Part shown: in pieces, positions 10,580 to 24,719 of the stretch | How positions within the stretch are numbered: position 1 is the first letter of the stretch | Layout: every line of letters begins with the position of its first letter | Source: Gerris lacustris | Lineage: Eukaryota; Arthropoda; Insecta; Hemiptera; Gerridae | DNA length: 64,000 bases | Assembly: GCA_951217055.1 (NCBI GenBank) | Contig: OX578285.1 | Location: 54,438,024 to 54,502,023 of the forward strand | Reading direction: 5' to 3' | Notes under the pieces: model-generated | What the model was told of the DNA's origin: nothing | The model's input: only the letters and a program-made list of their open reading frames with translations | The model's database searches: none | Program-made: the position numbers and the translations under genes

Positions 10580-10581
<2 letters not shown>
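9613..10581. other. Fimbrin 3' UTR and flank
   Basis: No coding sequence was recognised. At 9860-10000 there is a decayed tRNA-SINE-like stretch (GGTCTGTGGTTAAAATCCC, then TTTAATTATAATATCTAATTTGATT) resembling the SINE tail at 28490-28600. An AATAAA-type signal near 10527 could end the fimbrin transcript. Confidence 0.4.
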
Positions 10582-10659
<78 letters not shown>

Positions 10660-10680
10660 GTGTTTGTGTGTGTGTGTGAA
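10582..10680. repeat. (TA)n/(TG)n microsatellite
   Basis: About 75 bp of TA dinucleotides followed by a short TG run. Confidence 0.95.
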
Positions 10681-11646
10681 AAATAAAATATCAACATTGA
10701 CATATTTGAGGGATGAGACTTAAATAGTTAATTTAATGTGTTAAATTCCGACTTGAATTTGTGATAGATGTTTAAAAAATAATAAGTGTAAACATTGTCT
10801 ATTATTGATGAATTAATTTGTTTAAATGAAGAGTATTGATTGTAAGTAATATTTTATCAGTGGATTTTATTTTATTTTTTACCATGGTGTTAGTGATAGA
10901 TATGTGTGTGTATTGCGGTAATTTTAGTAATTTCATATGATTGATGCATTAAAAAAAAAAAAAATTCACTGGGTTATTTCTCTGTTGGTACAAGACTGAA
11001 ATCCAATAAAAAAAAAATTCAAAATTTTATTTTTCATAGCGAAACAGTATTATTTTTAAAGCTAGCCATCAAATAGCTAATTTTTTTTTTAATAATTATA
11101 TTAAGAAGATGCTAGTAAAGTAAATTTTCGAGGATACGTTATTTAATAAAATAATTACTGTTAATCTGTATGCGTTTATTAAAATTTTGGCCTCACCTCT
11201 TGACTGTATATTGGCTGTCTGTCAAAAGTCATACAGACATGGTTGTTTAATAATTTAGACGTTCAGTCCTTAAATTTAATATTAATGTGAAACAGTAGCT
11301 ACTCTTTAACACGTTAATTTAACACGTTCTTTATTTATTTACTATTATTGATGGGTATTTTTACAAATTATTTTATTATTAAATGAAAGACTTTATAAAT
11401 ACACCGGCAAACCTCAACTTATGAAGTTTTTACTTAATACATTAATTTTCATGAATTTATACAAATTTTATTTTTTAAAATATTAATTTTTTTTTTTATT
11501 TATTTACCTATAATTTGATAACATAAAAGTTACGAGTGTGCTCATAATTTGTTAGAATAAAAAAGCTTTTTTTAGCCTATAACAAATAAGTTGTGGGAAC
11601 AATCTAAATTTGTAAGTAGAGGTTTGTCTCCCTCTCTCTCTCTCAC

Positions 11647-13196
<1,550 letters not shown>

Positions 13197-13198
13197 TA

Positions 13199-14081
13199 TA
13201 TATATATATATTCATTTTACTTTTTTTGTGAGAGAGAAGTAATAAAAAGTGACAGATACACTTATACAGGGTGATTATTATTTGAACATTCGAAATCTTA
13301 AAACCTTACTTAGTTATATGTATTAGAACCCTTATTTTTTTTTTTCCTTATGGCTGTCAAGGACGATTAATTTTAAATTAGGTAGGTAATAACTGCATAA
13401 ACTCTGATAAAAAAAATATATATATTTTGTGTAGCTAAATTTAGATTTTTTAATTGTTATTTTAAAGATTAGATTCCATAAGTTCGAGACAGATAATTGA
13501 TTAAAACAGTAATCCCATAATAAATTTGATGTATTTATTTAATATTTTATAAAAGAAGTAATATAAGTTATTCAACTAAAATTTAATTGTAATTAATTAT
13601 AAGGTATTAGTGATACGAGTGGCACATATTGGTAATATTTTATTGTCTTGGGCAACTAAACAGACCCTCCTGGCTAATTATTATTTATATGTCCATCTGT
13701 TTTGCCGTGTATTTTACTTTATACTCGTTTAAAATATAATGCATTGTAAACAAAAATAATATCATACTACAGTGGTCAGATAATCGCTAATTACACTCAT
13801 TATATAGACTGATTAAAAGTTTCATTCTGCCAATTTTGTTTCTGATATAATCCATTAGTTTATATATCAGTCCCATGTCCAGAATTTGTCCAATCGGAGA
13901 ATCTGGAGTTCAAAGTTAGTCCTGATTCTCCATATCCTGCTAATGTAAACAGCTCCAAATACTTTTCTCAGGAACTTGCTCATCCTCTCATTCCCATACT
14001 TATATTATCTACTCTTTAAGAATGAACTTATATCCTAAGAATCTACTAAAATATTCAATATGCTTTGATCAGAACAGTATA
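13199..14081. other. Gene-free stretch
   Basis: AT-rich sequence with no recognised gene. ACAGGGTGATTATTATTTGAAC at 13265 looks like another single element terminus, but no partner end was found. Confidence 0.4.
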
Positions 14082-14089
14082 GTCTATAC

Positions 14090-14211
14090 CAGTGGTTCTT
14101 AACCGGGGGGCCGCGGCCCCCCAGGGGGTCTCGAAAGGTATTTAGGTACTTTATATATTGTAATTGGAGATTTTAAGGGGGCCGTGGTTACCAAAAGGTT
14201 AAGAACCACTG
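14090..14211. mobile_element. hAT-type MITE, 122 bp
   Basis: Terminal inverted repeats are CAGTGGTTCTTAACC / GGTTAAGAACCACTG. An exact 8-bp target duplication GTCTATAC flanks it (14082-14089 and 14212-14219). CAGTGGTTCTTAACC is the classic end of non-autonomous hAT elements found in many animals. A second inverted repeat (GGGGGGCCGCGGCCCCCC) is near the left end. Confidence 0.95.
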
Positions 14212-14219
14212 GTCTATAC

Positions 14220-16121
14220 TATACTTCTATGATGACGTTATGTTCATAGGTACCTCTTCCCTCTCATTCTAATTCCCCCGCCATCTTACACATGATCATT
14301 GATTATTGGGTTAAAATTGCTGAGGGAAGTTAAAAGTTTTTCATTTTGCTCTAAAATTAGGAGATATTTACAATGTTAGTTTATTTTCACACTTTTTTAA
14401 ATGTAATAAAATAAAGTTATTTTACGAAGCGAGAATATCTTGATGCACAGTTTCCTAAATCCCTCCCCCCTTATTTCTATACCCCTTGAATAAATAATTT
14501 ACAAAAAATCCTAAATTAGTAATTGATTCTGACTTAATATTATATTGGTTTAATATTATATTAGAGGGTTTTTATTTTCCTTCAGTATCCCCCCCGTCCA
14601 CCGGTGTCTTATTACATCCCTAGGTTGAAATTGAAATGTTCTAATATTAATATATATCTATTATTAACATATATATATATATGCTTACATCTTAAACAGA
14701 ATACCTTTCCCAAGTATAAACTTCCTAACTTCAGAAGATTAGTCTGGGCTCAATTCCCCTTCTATTTTTACTTTGCCCCCTATTTCTTTCTCCCCTTAAA
14801 GATTAAATTTCAGTACAATATTCTTGGGGTAACCCGTTGGGGCCAGTTCATATTGTTTTGTTGGCAAAGTAATAAACTACTGCAGCCTACTAGGCTTAAC
14901 CCTATGTTCTCTATTGATATTCCTTGAGTTCTCACCCTCTCATTTTGCTTGGTTTTCATTAGAGAATTTCGCTTTTTTAGATGATTAATAAAATTGAGAA
15001 TAAGTATATTTTTTAATCGAATAATATTCTTTTTTTATTATTAATTAAGTGCTTTATAAACATAATTAAACGGTGCTATATATTTTATTTTATTTTATTA
15101 TTTTTTTTTAATGGAATTTGCTTTTTATGCCATACACATGGCTTAAATCCATGACCATTACGTTCTCCAAGCAGAACGTCGAAACTTGACCAAATTAGTT
15201 CTTGATAGTGTGTCAAGATGTATATGTTCCTTTGGATTTATTGTAGATATTCTCCTCCAATCGTGGATGTTTACCTAAAGACTTTACTCTCTAAATTGTG
15301 ACACTTGGGAAAACCTTAGTTTTTATGTTAAGCAAGTAGTTGAAGTTAAAAAAAAGTATAAGTTCACTTTATTAATAGCACTACTTATGCAGTTCTGTAA
15401 AACTAAAACAAAAATCAACTGTAATCTAGCAAATTGTAACATGTATAAATTTGTGATTATTGTTTGTGTCTCTTTTTATATATTTATAATTAAATGTGCA
15501 ATATATTTTATACATGGGAATGTATTATAAAAGTTTAATAAATGTCAGATTTTGTAACACCCTAATAGTATTTTATGTGTGGCTCCTTGAAACATTTCAT
15601 GCTTATTGATTTCAGAACATCTCTAGCAAACTAGTAGACTCTTCAGCGATGTTTTTACTAAATAACGGTATGAATAGACCAACTGTCTTAGAGGACATTG
15701 AAAATATAGAATGAAGAAGACTAAGATGTTTAGGATTATTAATTACTAGATTCAAGATGTACCTTGCAAGAAAAAAAAAACTATCACCAATTTTATTTAG
15801 CTTCATCTTCATTTATCAAGTAAATATTATTAAGAGGTTAGGAAAAATTGAACTAAGAACACCAATTTTCTCACCCAACACCAATACTTAATAGAGAATG
15901 GACCAGAAAAATCTCAAAAATTACATTTAAACAACATGGATGTTAGTAACCTACCATCACCACAGCATCCCAGTGTTACAGTAGGAAACATAAATGACTC
16001 ACTTTCAATTGAAGGTCAGAAGGACTGCCAACTTAATTATTTTATAAATAGTAGAGAATGAATGGCTAATGTAATGAAGTTGTTGAAATTAGGTTGGCGA
16101 CTCTCCTTTTTCGACCTTGTT
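14220..16121. other. Gene-free stretch
   Basis: AT-rich DNA. The open frame at 14604-14927 has no recognisable domain and atypical composition, and I do not call it. Nothing else was recognised. Confidence 0.4.
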
Positions 16122-16500
16122 AGGGTCCGTAGGCAAAACCAAGGAACCCTTATATTTTCCTGCGTGTGTGTCCGTCCATCCTCTCGCGTGCTCTCATGGC
16201 TACACCTTTCGTCTGATCACTTTGACATTTGGCATGTATGTGTCTTGTACCTGCCCACATATTTTAAAAATATAGCGACTTAAAAAAAATATTTTTCAAA
16301 AAAAGTAGGGTAAAAAAATTTAAGGGTTGACATTTTTTTTTTTTTTTTCGACACCGTGAGGGGTATCATATAAAAGGGTACGTCGAGCTGATTACAAAAA
16401 TATATAATTCTTTGGTTATAACTTCGATAGGGCGAGCGTAGGCGAGTTTGAAGCGGGTTTGAAACGTGTTTTTTTTTTTATAATTATGGTATTTTCGATG
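16122..16500 (+). mobile_element. Repeat family A, copy 2 (3' truncated)
   Basis: It begins AGGGTCCGTAGGCAAAACC and is collinear with copies at 1354 and 46269 through the ATATAGCGACTTAAAAAAA block and the GGGGTATCATAT block. It breaks off around 16500 in an ATTTATTTATT tract, which leads into a reverse-transcriptase remnant. Confidence 0.85.
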
Positions 16501-16569
16501 TATTTTATGTATTTATTTATTTATTATGTATTGTATTTATTTATTATGTACTTATTTTTTTATGTATTT

Positions 16570-16910
16570 TATTTTATCCCCACCATAGTACCGTCCGCTA
16601 CCTTGGCTTATACCTCGATCGTAGACTCACATGGGCACACCACACATTAACACTACGCAAACGCATCAACACACTCTATAAACTTTTACATAGACTCCTC
16701 AACAAAAAATCCAAACTCAACACACATAACAAAATACTCATATACAACACAATTCTCAAACCTGCATGGACATATGGCATCGAGCTATGGGGCTGCACCA
16801 AACGTTCCAACTCCTACCGCATCCAATCCTTACAGTCAAAGATCCTCAGAAATATAGTAAATGCACCCTACTACGTATCGATAACCTTCTATTTGAGTTT
16901 AATTCCAATT
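16570..16910 (+). pseudogene. Jockey-like reverse transcriptase C-terminal remnant
   Basis: With a few frame changes the sequence reads VRYLGLYLDRRLTW, then KLLHRLLNKKSKL, IYNTILKPAWTYGIELWG and IQSLQSKILRNI. This is the conserved thumb/C-terminal region of Jockey-clade non-LTR reverse transcriptases. It is related to, but clearly diverged from, the copy at 30262-30812. Both ends are missing. Confidence 0.85.
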
Positions 16911-17464
16911 CTGAAAGTATTGGTGGTAAGTAAGTAAGTATAAATACCGTAATTTTGATTCTAACCCCTAAATAATCCTAAGGACATTCGAGCCTCGAAT
17001 AAAGTTGAAAGCACCGTTTGGGCTAAAGTGAATTGTACGATTCCACCGAATTTTGTACTTTGATTTGGACCTCTACCTAATCCAGGCTATATGCAGCAGG
17101 GTTGTTTGTCTTCAAAAAATGTGCGGAACGGCCGTTGAAAATTCTAGGGAAAAAATATTAATTTTGTACTTCGACGCTGTAAACAGCAACGTACAATTCA
17201 CTTTTACCACTGTTTGTAATAGTTATGTTTTGTAATCCTAAAAAAACTCAGCAGTATAACTGAACTTTACATCAGCTACCCAAAGAGGGATAATTATCAC
17301 AATTAATGGGTTTAACCAATTACTGAAACAGTACATTTGTATCATTTATACATTTGAGAGATTGTATGAGCATGATTTAAACATTTGAGAGATTATATCC
17401 CTTTTGTAAAAACAGTACTTTTGAGTGAGGCATTAACTTAAGATTTACAAAAAAATTGGTAAAT

Positions 17465-17623
17465 CTTTAGAGACGGGGGGCCACCCCATTTAAGGTTAGA
17501 TTTGATACAAAGTTTTAAACTTTGTTTGCCCAAGAATTTTGTATGGAACAAATGCGAACAAAAGCGGAACAATGCGAATTCAAATCTAACCTCAAACGGC
17601 GTGCCCCCCTCGTCTCTAAAGGT
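17465..17623. mobile_element. Short inverted-repeat element
   Basis: Ends CTTTAGAGACGGGGGGCCAC and GTGCCCCCCTCGTCTCTAAAG are imperfect inverted repeats. The similarity continues inward (AAGGTTAGATTTG / CAAATCTAACCTC). It is 159 bp and no target duplication was established. Open frames at 17438-17626 on both strands come from this palindrome. Confidence 0.65.
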
Positions 17624-17849
17624 CAACTAAAAAATTATATTACTAACCTACCTTATTTTATCCTGAGGTCAGTGAAAGCATTTCACCAAAGGTTCTTTAC
17701 TTGAGCGGAAATATTTGTCATCTTCTTTTCACTTACACGTAATAAATACATCTCAAGAGAAGACATTTTCAAAGAGGTAGAAAACAAAAACTTTATGATA
17801 AGAGCACAAGAAGACATGAGACACAAGTCGGTAAAAAGAACATGACGAG

Positions 17850-18640
17850 GTAATAGTTATTTACGCACCAAGGGAGGAAAGTAAGTGATTGCACCCTGAG
17901 CGATGAAGACCCTCGGCTTCGCCTCAGGAACCATAACGTTCACTCCCTCGGCTCCGCCTCGGGAGTTAATTATGGCGAGGGTGCAAGTGATTTTTACTCC
18001 TGAGGTACGTACAAGATTTTACCTCCAGAAGGGAGAATAAAATATGAAAGATTTTAATTTTAAATTACGTTATTCAACAAAAAATACATAGGTATTTATA
18101 TTTATTTAAAAAAAATATAGTTAGATATAATATTAACAATTCTCTAAATAAGTATAATTACGTTAAAATTAAATTATAGATAATAATTATTTGAATTTCA
18201 ATGCTAAAATTAAATATGAGAATCAGATGGAAGCTGAATCTTGTATTGAATGGTGTTGACAACTGACGTATTTAAATATGGATTAGTTAATCTCCATTTA
18301 GAAATTATGTTTCCACTTTTAACTTGTTTGTTTCTTTTACTAATGAATCACTATGGCAACCGTTGTGGAGGTTACATGACATGTGTGAAGATGACATTAT
18401 AGATTTCGACATTAAACAAAAGTTAGTAAATGAAATATGTATTAGCACCAACCTTATTTACTTGTGCTTTATCTAGGGCAACACTGGAGGGAATCATGAG
18501 AGTTCATGATTTCCTTATTTTTCATTACTCCCTGTTTAACCCGACCGGGTGCAATGAGTAACTTCCCTCCCTGTAAACTAGGGAGGAATGTTCACTTTTT
18601 CTCCCCGCTGGAGGTAAACAGTTTTTGTTTGCAGTTTGAT
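17850..18640. repeat. GC-rich CTCGGCTTCGCCTC repeat region
   Basis: TTATTTACGCACCAAGGGAG opens the region, which contains CCTCGGCTTCGCCTCAGG and CTCCCTCGGCTCCGCCTCGGGAG as imperfect palindromes. It ends around TCCCTCCCTGTAAACTAGGGAGGAA. The same opening reappears at 60415 and the CGAGGCGAAGCCGAGG motif at 35950-36060. It is likely a dispersed non-coding element. Confidence 0.45.
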
Positions 18641-19302
18641 TTGATCTGTAAGTTTGTAGTTAGTTTATCATATTAGTTCCACTTTTTGATCTAAGAGGGA
18701 GCGCAGCACCATCGGCCACTTGGGAAGGATGGCAAACTTGGGCAAAACCCCACCCTGAGAGTTGGACAGGCAAAACACATCCTAAACTTTCTGTTTCATG
18801 AGATGACTAACTACAGAATATTCACACGAAAATCTATATATGTACCTTCAAAATTTGAAAAAACTATAAACAAAATGTTAATAAACAAATGTTTACTTGA
18901 GTATACGTTATAACGAATATTCACATTTGATTCCAACGTAACATAAGGTTTAGCCGAGTTTTGGTGACATCGATAAATAATTTGTGGTGACATCGGTGTA
19001 TTATTCCCCTCCTTTGGGACAACATTTCCAATAATATTCGAACTTTATAACTCTGAAAGCTTTAGTTTGGTGAAGTTATTTTCACTTTTTTGCTTGATAT
19101 GGATTTGATCTCTGCTAGACGAATCCATACGTAATAACGAGGTTCCCATCTAATATTTTACAGTTGCTCTTCACTGGGCTTTTCATAGCCATCCTAAAAG
19201 GCACTTGGTTTTTATTGTATGATAGGTTATTTGAAACCCTAATACTTTTTGGGGTCACTTTCCATTTAAATGCTTCCTTCAGGGCCTGGAAATATTAGGG
19301 GG

Positions 19303-19631
19303 CAGGGCCGAAACTACCACCGGGGCAGTGCCCCGGGGCCCCCGTTCCTACGGCCCTATTGGAATTTCAATGGGCAAAACGAAATAATGTGAATTTTAAA
19401 AGCTGTTTATAAAGAAAATTAGTTTCAGGAAAGAATAATTAACTATTATTAAACGGTTCTTTTGAAACTAGGGGGTCCCAAGACATTGACAGAAAAAGAT
19501 TCAATATTTTTACGCACCAAGGGCCCCAGGACAAACGCAGTTCACCAGGAAGTTTTTTGAGGACCCCTTATTATTTTTTGAGTATCCCTTCGACACTACG
19601 AAGGGCCCCCATGATTGTAGTTACGGCCCTG
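19303..19631. mobile_element. hAT-type element with CAGGGCCG ends
   Basis: It starts CAGGGCCGAAACTACCACC and ends with GTAGTTACGGCCCTG. The 8-bp sequence ATTAGGGG is duplicated on both sides (19294-19301 and 19632-19639, with one extra G at the left). CCCCGGGGCAGTGCCCCGGGG-like inverted repeats are near the left end. No transposase is present. Confidence 0.85.
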
Positions 19632-20004
19632 ATTAGGGGTGTCGAAATGTGTTCCGCATTATATATATTTTCGTTGAAAAGTTGTATATTTTTCGTTATT
19701 TCAGATTCAGAACGAAAGAGGGGAAAGAGTAACCGCTTTTACCAATATCTGGCCATCCAAAATATTCTCTCACGGGGTCAACTGTTAAATAAATTAAGTG
19801 GCACAACTTTCAGTAAAGTTACTATATATACCTATATAGGATAACCTTCGAAATTTCGAACGGAACGCGGATATTAGTTAGATCCTCGCTCCCAAGGAAA
19901 TCTATATTTTCTCCTAGGTTCCCTTAGTTTTTGTTTTTTTAAGGTCAGCGCACACTAGGGCGGGCCGGAGCGGGTCGGATCTCAAAAATCCGCCTTGGAT
20001 CGGT

Positions 20005-20392
20005 TTAATGTATTTTATCAACGATTGATACGAAATATAAACATTATATCTTTGTTTAGATGCGTAGAAAGTGATTATTTACGTACTTGTATTCATTGCG
20101 CATGCGCTTCTCATAGTTCTGAATAATACCTCTTCTTTACCACGCTAGTGCGGTAAAGAAGAGGAATTCTTCAGCTTTACGCACGATTAGTGTGTTTGTT
20201 TACATTTAACAAAACTAATTTGGTGTTCTTTTATTAAAGTAACTGTTTATATCGAGTTTTTAGTGAAAAACAATGAGTGAATCAAGTGACTTTGACGAAA
20301 ATGTGGAGAATAATAATCCTCCAGAAATAATTAATTCGGCAAAAAATACAACTAATGAATTAATGCCATCTTTATCAAGAGAGAGATACGAA
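20005..20392 (+). mobile_element. Element C copy 1 (truncated), with [10 protein letters not shown] leader
   Basis: It matches element C at 40836 from ATCAACGATTGATACGAAAT onward, including the CCTCTTCTTTACC hairpin. It carries an ATG at 20273 that opens [20 protein letters not shown]...SRERYEL before the similarity stops at about 20392, next to a TA microsatellite. Confidence 0.8.
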
Positions 20393-20485
20393 TTGTTAAC
20401 AATAAAAATGTATATATAATATTATGTATTGCATGATATTTATTAATATAATGCAATGCACAAATAATATATACACACTCACGTA

Positions 20486-20710
<225 letters not shown>

Positions 20711-20901
20711 TATTTATGATTGAAATGTCACAATAAATTGTAGTTAAAAACTTTAGATGAGATTATATTTTTATATTTATTTGATACATATAAGTTATTG
20801 AAACTGATTTTGAGCTGCTGATTAATTAATAATAACTTTTTTCTAATAATCAATAATTGAACGAGCGTAGTGAGTTCGCATCTTCATTTCAGAGACTTTA
20901 A

Positions 20902-22559
20902 GGCCCCCATACACGGTCAAACATTTTGCGCAAACAGAGGCCATACACGTCAAACATTGTGATAGAAATATACACGTTTCGGGATTATGAAAACCTCAGT
21001 TTATTTTGTGAAATTCTTGGGACAATATGTCTGACTCGGATGCTGCTTGTGCCCAGTTCAGGCAATTCACGATAAACGGCGAAGAATTCACGCCAGAATT
21101 CTCTATATTTAACATTTGTTATGGCCATGATAATAATCTACACATTATAAACGGAACACAGGTCGAGAATGAAGCACGAAGCACAGATAATATATGCATC
21201 ACCGGTGATACGATATATGAATAATTAGAAGAAACCGGCGGGAAATAAAGAGCGGAAACCAATAAAAAGTCCTGATTTCTAGCGCGAATAGTTAAAGCCC
21301 TTCCTTCCCACTTTTGGAGAGCGGGAATTTCTCCCAGTAGGAGAAACTGGCGGGAAATAAATAGCGGGAACCAATTGAAACTTCCCGTCTGAATATTTCT
21401 CTCTTCATGAGCAGCAGGCGGGGAAAAAATGATAATAATAATAATATTACTCAATATTATAAATAAACTGTGCAAAAATTGTTAACTTTTCCGAGGTATT
21501 TTTTTTAAAATTATATATACTTTTACTGTATTAGTAAGTACACATATAAAATACACATATAAATATGTAGTAGTAGTACACATATAAAATTAACTTCTAA
21601 ATGAAGATCCTGTCTATAGCAGTTACTTGTACAGTTGTAACATTGCTTTGGGGACATTAAATTGTAAATATAAATGTTATAAAATTAGTTTGCTTGTTAC
21701 AAAAATAATAAAATGAAATAATTTAACTGGCCATTTTTTAATCGACCATGGATTCGGTCCCAAGGCAGCCAGTTAATAGGGCTAGTTAAAATAAAGTATC
21801 TGGATTTAAATCATCATATCCCATTTAATCAAGTTATTTTTAAACATATTTAAAAATTTTTCAACAGGTGGTTAGTTTTTGATTTCACCAAAATCGGATT
21901 TATTTTCATCAAAATCTTGAAAATAAAATCTCGGGAAAAATATTTATACTATTCGATCCGTATTTAAATGGACTACATTTAAACATTTTTTAGAATCAAA
22001 ATTATCTGAACCGTTTTCAATAAAATATTTTTTTTTTTTAGTTTTTTTCATGGTGTTTAGGGGTGGTGCTCCAGAGCTAAAGTTAATTTCTCGATTTTTC
22101 TTTGGGATATAATTTTTCTGAACTTCCAGGTATTCCAAATTTAATCGTAATCGGTTTAATCGCATTTCCGGGATATTACTATACTTTCTCTTTACAATAA
22201 TATATACTGATGCGTATATGAGAAAGTAAAGAATAAATAATCTCCATTCTAGACGGGATTCGAACAGGAGTACCTTGAAAAATATTCGAACACAGTCTAC
22301 AAAATAGGCTATGAACGTTCAAACCGCGGTGTTTGCGCAAAAAATTTCGAACACGACCGATCTGCTTCAAAATGTTTGCGCAAACACTCAAACAGCCCCA
22401 TACACCATCAAAATGTTTGCGCAAAACTTTCAGTCTCGACTGATTGTCTTCAAAATGTTTGCGCAAACAGTCAAAAATCGGTCAAAAATCCCCATACACG
22501 GTCAAAATGTTTGCGCAAACATCTTGTTTGCGCAAACATTTTGATCGTCTATGGGGGCC
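20902..22559. mobile_element. TTAA-flanked element with subterminal GTTTGCGCAAAC palindromes
   Basis: Ends GGCCCCCATACACGGTCAAA and TTTTGATCGTCTATGGGGGCC are inverted repeats, flanked by TTAA at 20898-20901 and 22560-22563 (piggyBac-like target, class inferred). Near the right end the 12-bp palindrome GTTTGCGCAAAC (or one-base variants) recurs about six times between 22330 and 22545. One variant is at the left end (20927). The interior holds a short ATG frame at 21027-21224 (MSDSDAACAQFRQFTING...) with no recognised domain. Open frames over 22179-22585 are by-products of the repeats. Confidence 0.8.
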
Positions 22560-23629
22560 TTAAAGATTTAAAAAAGTTTGTGTGAAAAATTGACAAATTC
22601 AAACGCATTTCGACGCACACGTGCACCTCAGCATTTGTATCAACTGTATTACCTATTGTTTTGGAAATTTAACACTTAATATTTTCAAAATAGTTGCCAA
22701 TATAAAAAAGTTTTAGAAAACCTTTGGTTAGTAGAGAAATAAAATATATATATAGTATGACATTCTTTATAAAATGGTCTCCACAAAATGACCGGCGAAA
22801 TCAACAAAAAACTAAATTTAAGTCATATTTCATGTTTCATATCAAATTAAAGGTTTTTTGGGTAGGTAATGATTACATTTTATTAAAAAATGTATCATTG
22901 GACATCCTAAAATATTGGGAAAATTGTTTCTCATCCTCTTCAAGTCTATAAAGAGAGTGTGAAATCCTCCATACATCTTTCTTTCTCTTGAGGCAAATAT
23001 AGTAACATCACATGATACGCTTTATTCTTTTTTTTCTTTATGTTTTGTTTCTTCGTCGAGAAGAATTTGAAATAAATTAAGTTCTTCATCAGATTCATCT
23101 ATTTTATAAATATACGTTAAACAGGAACAGTCCAAACCCACTCAATGGGTGATGGGTGGAAAGGACTGGAACGAAAAATCCTCCTATAAAATGCGATGCG
23201 GCCCCCTCCGCCTTTGGCGTACGCGGAACTTAAAGAGTAAATGTTTACCAATTTCGTATTGCAGATAATTAATCGATTGTTCGTACACAGATTCTTTAAA
23301 GTTTATAAATATTCGTCGAAAAGAAATTAAAATTATGATCTAAATTAATTTCGAAAATAAAGGGGGGGGAGGGGAGCTTACATTATTTATCTGTTAATTG
23401 TAACATTATTATGTCTTAATAAGTTTATAACGACTATATAGTATGGTTTATTTTATTAAATATGTAAACGAGAAAATATATTAATGTACTAACGAGAAGA
23501 CAAGCAAAACGAAGAAGACAAGCTGATAAGGCAGGGGAGAAGAGATTGCCGGGCCGGTGAGCTGAGCTTTTTAGCCGAAACGTCTCGGTCAGTAGGCGAC
23601 AAGCCTGATTCGTATCACACACTTCTATC

Positions 23630-23839
23630 TCTATCTTCTATCTCGTCTCTCGAAAAGTCTCGTTGTATTTGTCGCAAGTCGGAAAGCGGTTTACGATTAA
23701 TTTTGTCCGTCGGTCGATCTTATTTACCAGCGGATTAATTATGTACGGATGTGTCTGTTATGCCGTCGCCGAATCCTTGTAGTCGTCTCTCCTGCTTCTC
23801 TCCAGTTTTTAATGACTTCCTCCGGAAAATATTACTATG
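23630..23839 (+). other. Candidate first exon of USP12/46 (5' UTR plus ATG)
   Basis: The first recognised USP exon (33676) begins exactly at the Gly codon that follows Met1 in insect USP12/46, so exon 1 need supply only an ATG before a donor. At 23837-23839 ATG is followed directly by GTATGT, a good insect donor, with A at -3. The surrounding 23480-24400 is clearly less AT-rich than its neighbours, as expected for a promoter and 5' UTR. An out-of-frame ATG at 23812 opens an upstream frame that would overlap the main start, and a short uORF lies at 23741-23782. The start of the exon is not determined. This is an inference; other ATG/GT pairs exist. Confidence 0.35.
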
Positions 23840-24719
23840 GTATGTCGGATTTACTTGACCATGTAAATATTTCTCTTTAATCTGTTAATCAACCCACTTG
23901 TATTTGGGTAGAGGCTTCGTGAGCTGTGCCGTCGGCTCGGGCATGTGACGTGAATTTATTTTGTCGAGATAGGCAATCGTCGATTTGACGAGAAGGATTT
24001 TGTGGGCTGTCGACTTACTCGACTATACTGGTTTTGTGTATGCCCGTGCCGACTCAAGCGCACTAGGTTTTACCTGCCAATTTGAATTTCGACAATTTTT
24101 TCTTCGTGTCCGGATTGAAAACGTATTTACCTTTCTTTTATCGCATACGTCGAATTCGGTGTTGGGATTAAGTTGCAAGATGCCACCGATAATAGCGAGC
24201 CGTTCTTGGCAGTTAGGCGCTGTTCGTCCGGTCCTTGTCCAAATTAGTTTATCTGTATCGGCTAGCTATTTCCCAGCAGAATATAATTTTTGTGTTCGGA
24301 TTTAATTAAAAGCCAGGCTTCGAAGTCAGTTGGGTGTCGATATGTTAAGTGCTTTACCGAAACCTCACGACCTGTTAAAAGATTAATCTGAGGATCGATG
24401 TTCTTTCCACTGAGATTTCAGTTCCTGATTATACTACTTTGGACTTTTTAGTACATATCTAACTGCTTAGTGAAAGGGATACATTTCTAAACTGTTAAGC
24501 AACGTAGTGTTATTGTTTAGTGCCTTAACTGTCTCTCAATTCAAAGTCACATTTCAATCTTAACTCACAATAAAAAAATTAAAACAAGGTTTTTTTATCT
24601 TTCAAACTAAGAAACCAAAGGGTTAAAAATCCTTTTTTTAAATCTTTTATCCTATAATATTGCGCACTATAATATTGTCCCCTACTACTGATAATATTGT
24701 CCCCTTTCTTTTTTAGTGT

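Noticed and set aside
14604..14927. 107-residue frame
   Set aside because: Aromatic- and Phe-rich translation of AT-rich DNA, with no motif, no splice context and no repeat relation.
22179..22585. Overlapping frames of 69-95 residues on both strands
   Set aside because: They arise from the GTTTGCGCAAAC repeats, which read similarly on both strands. No protein signature.
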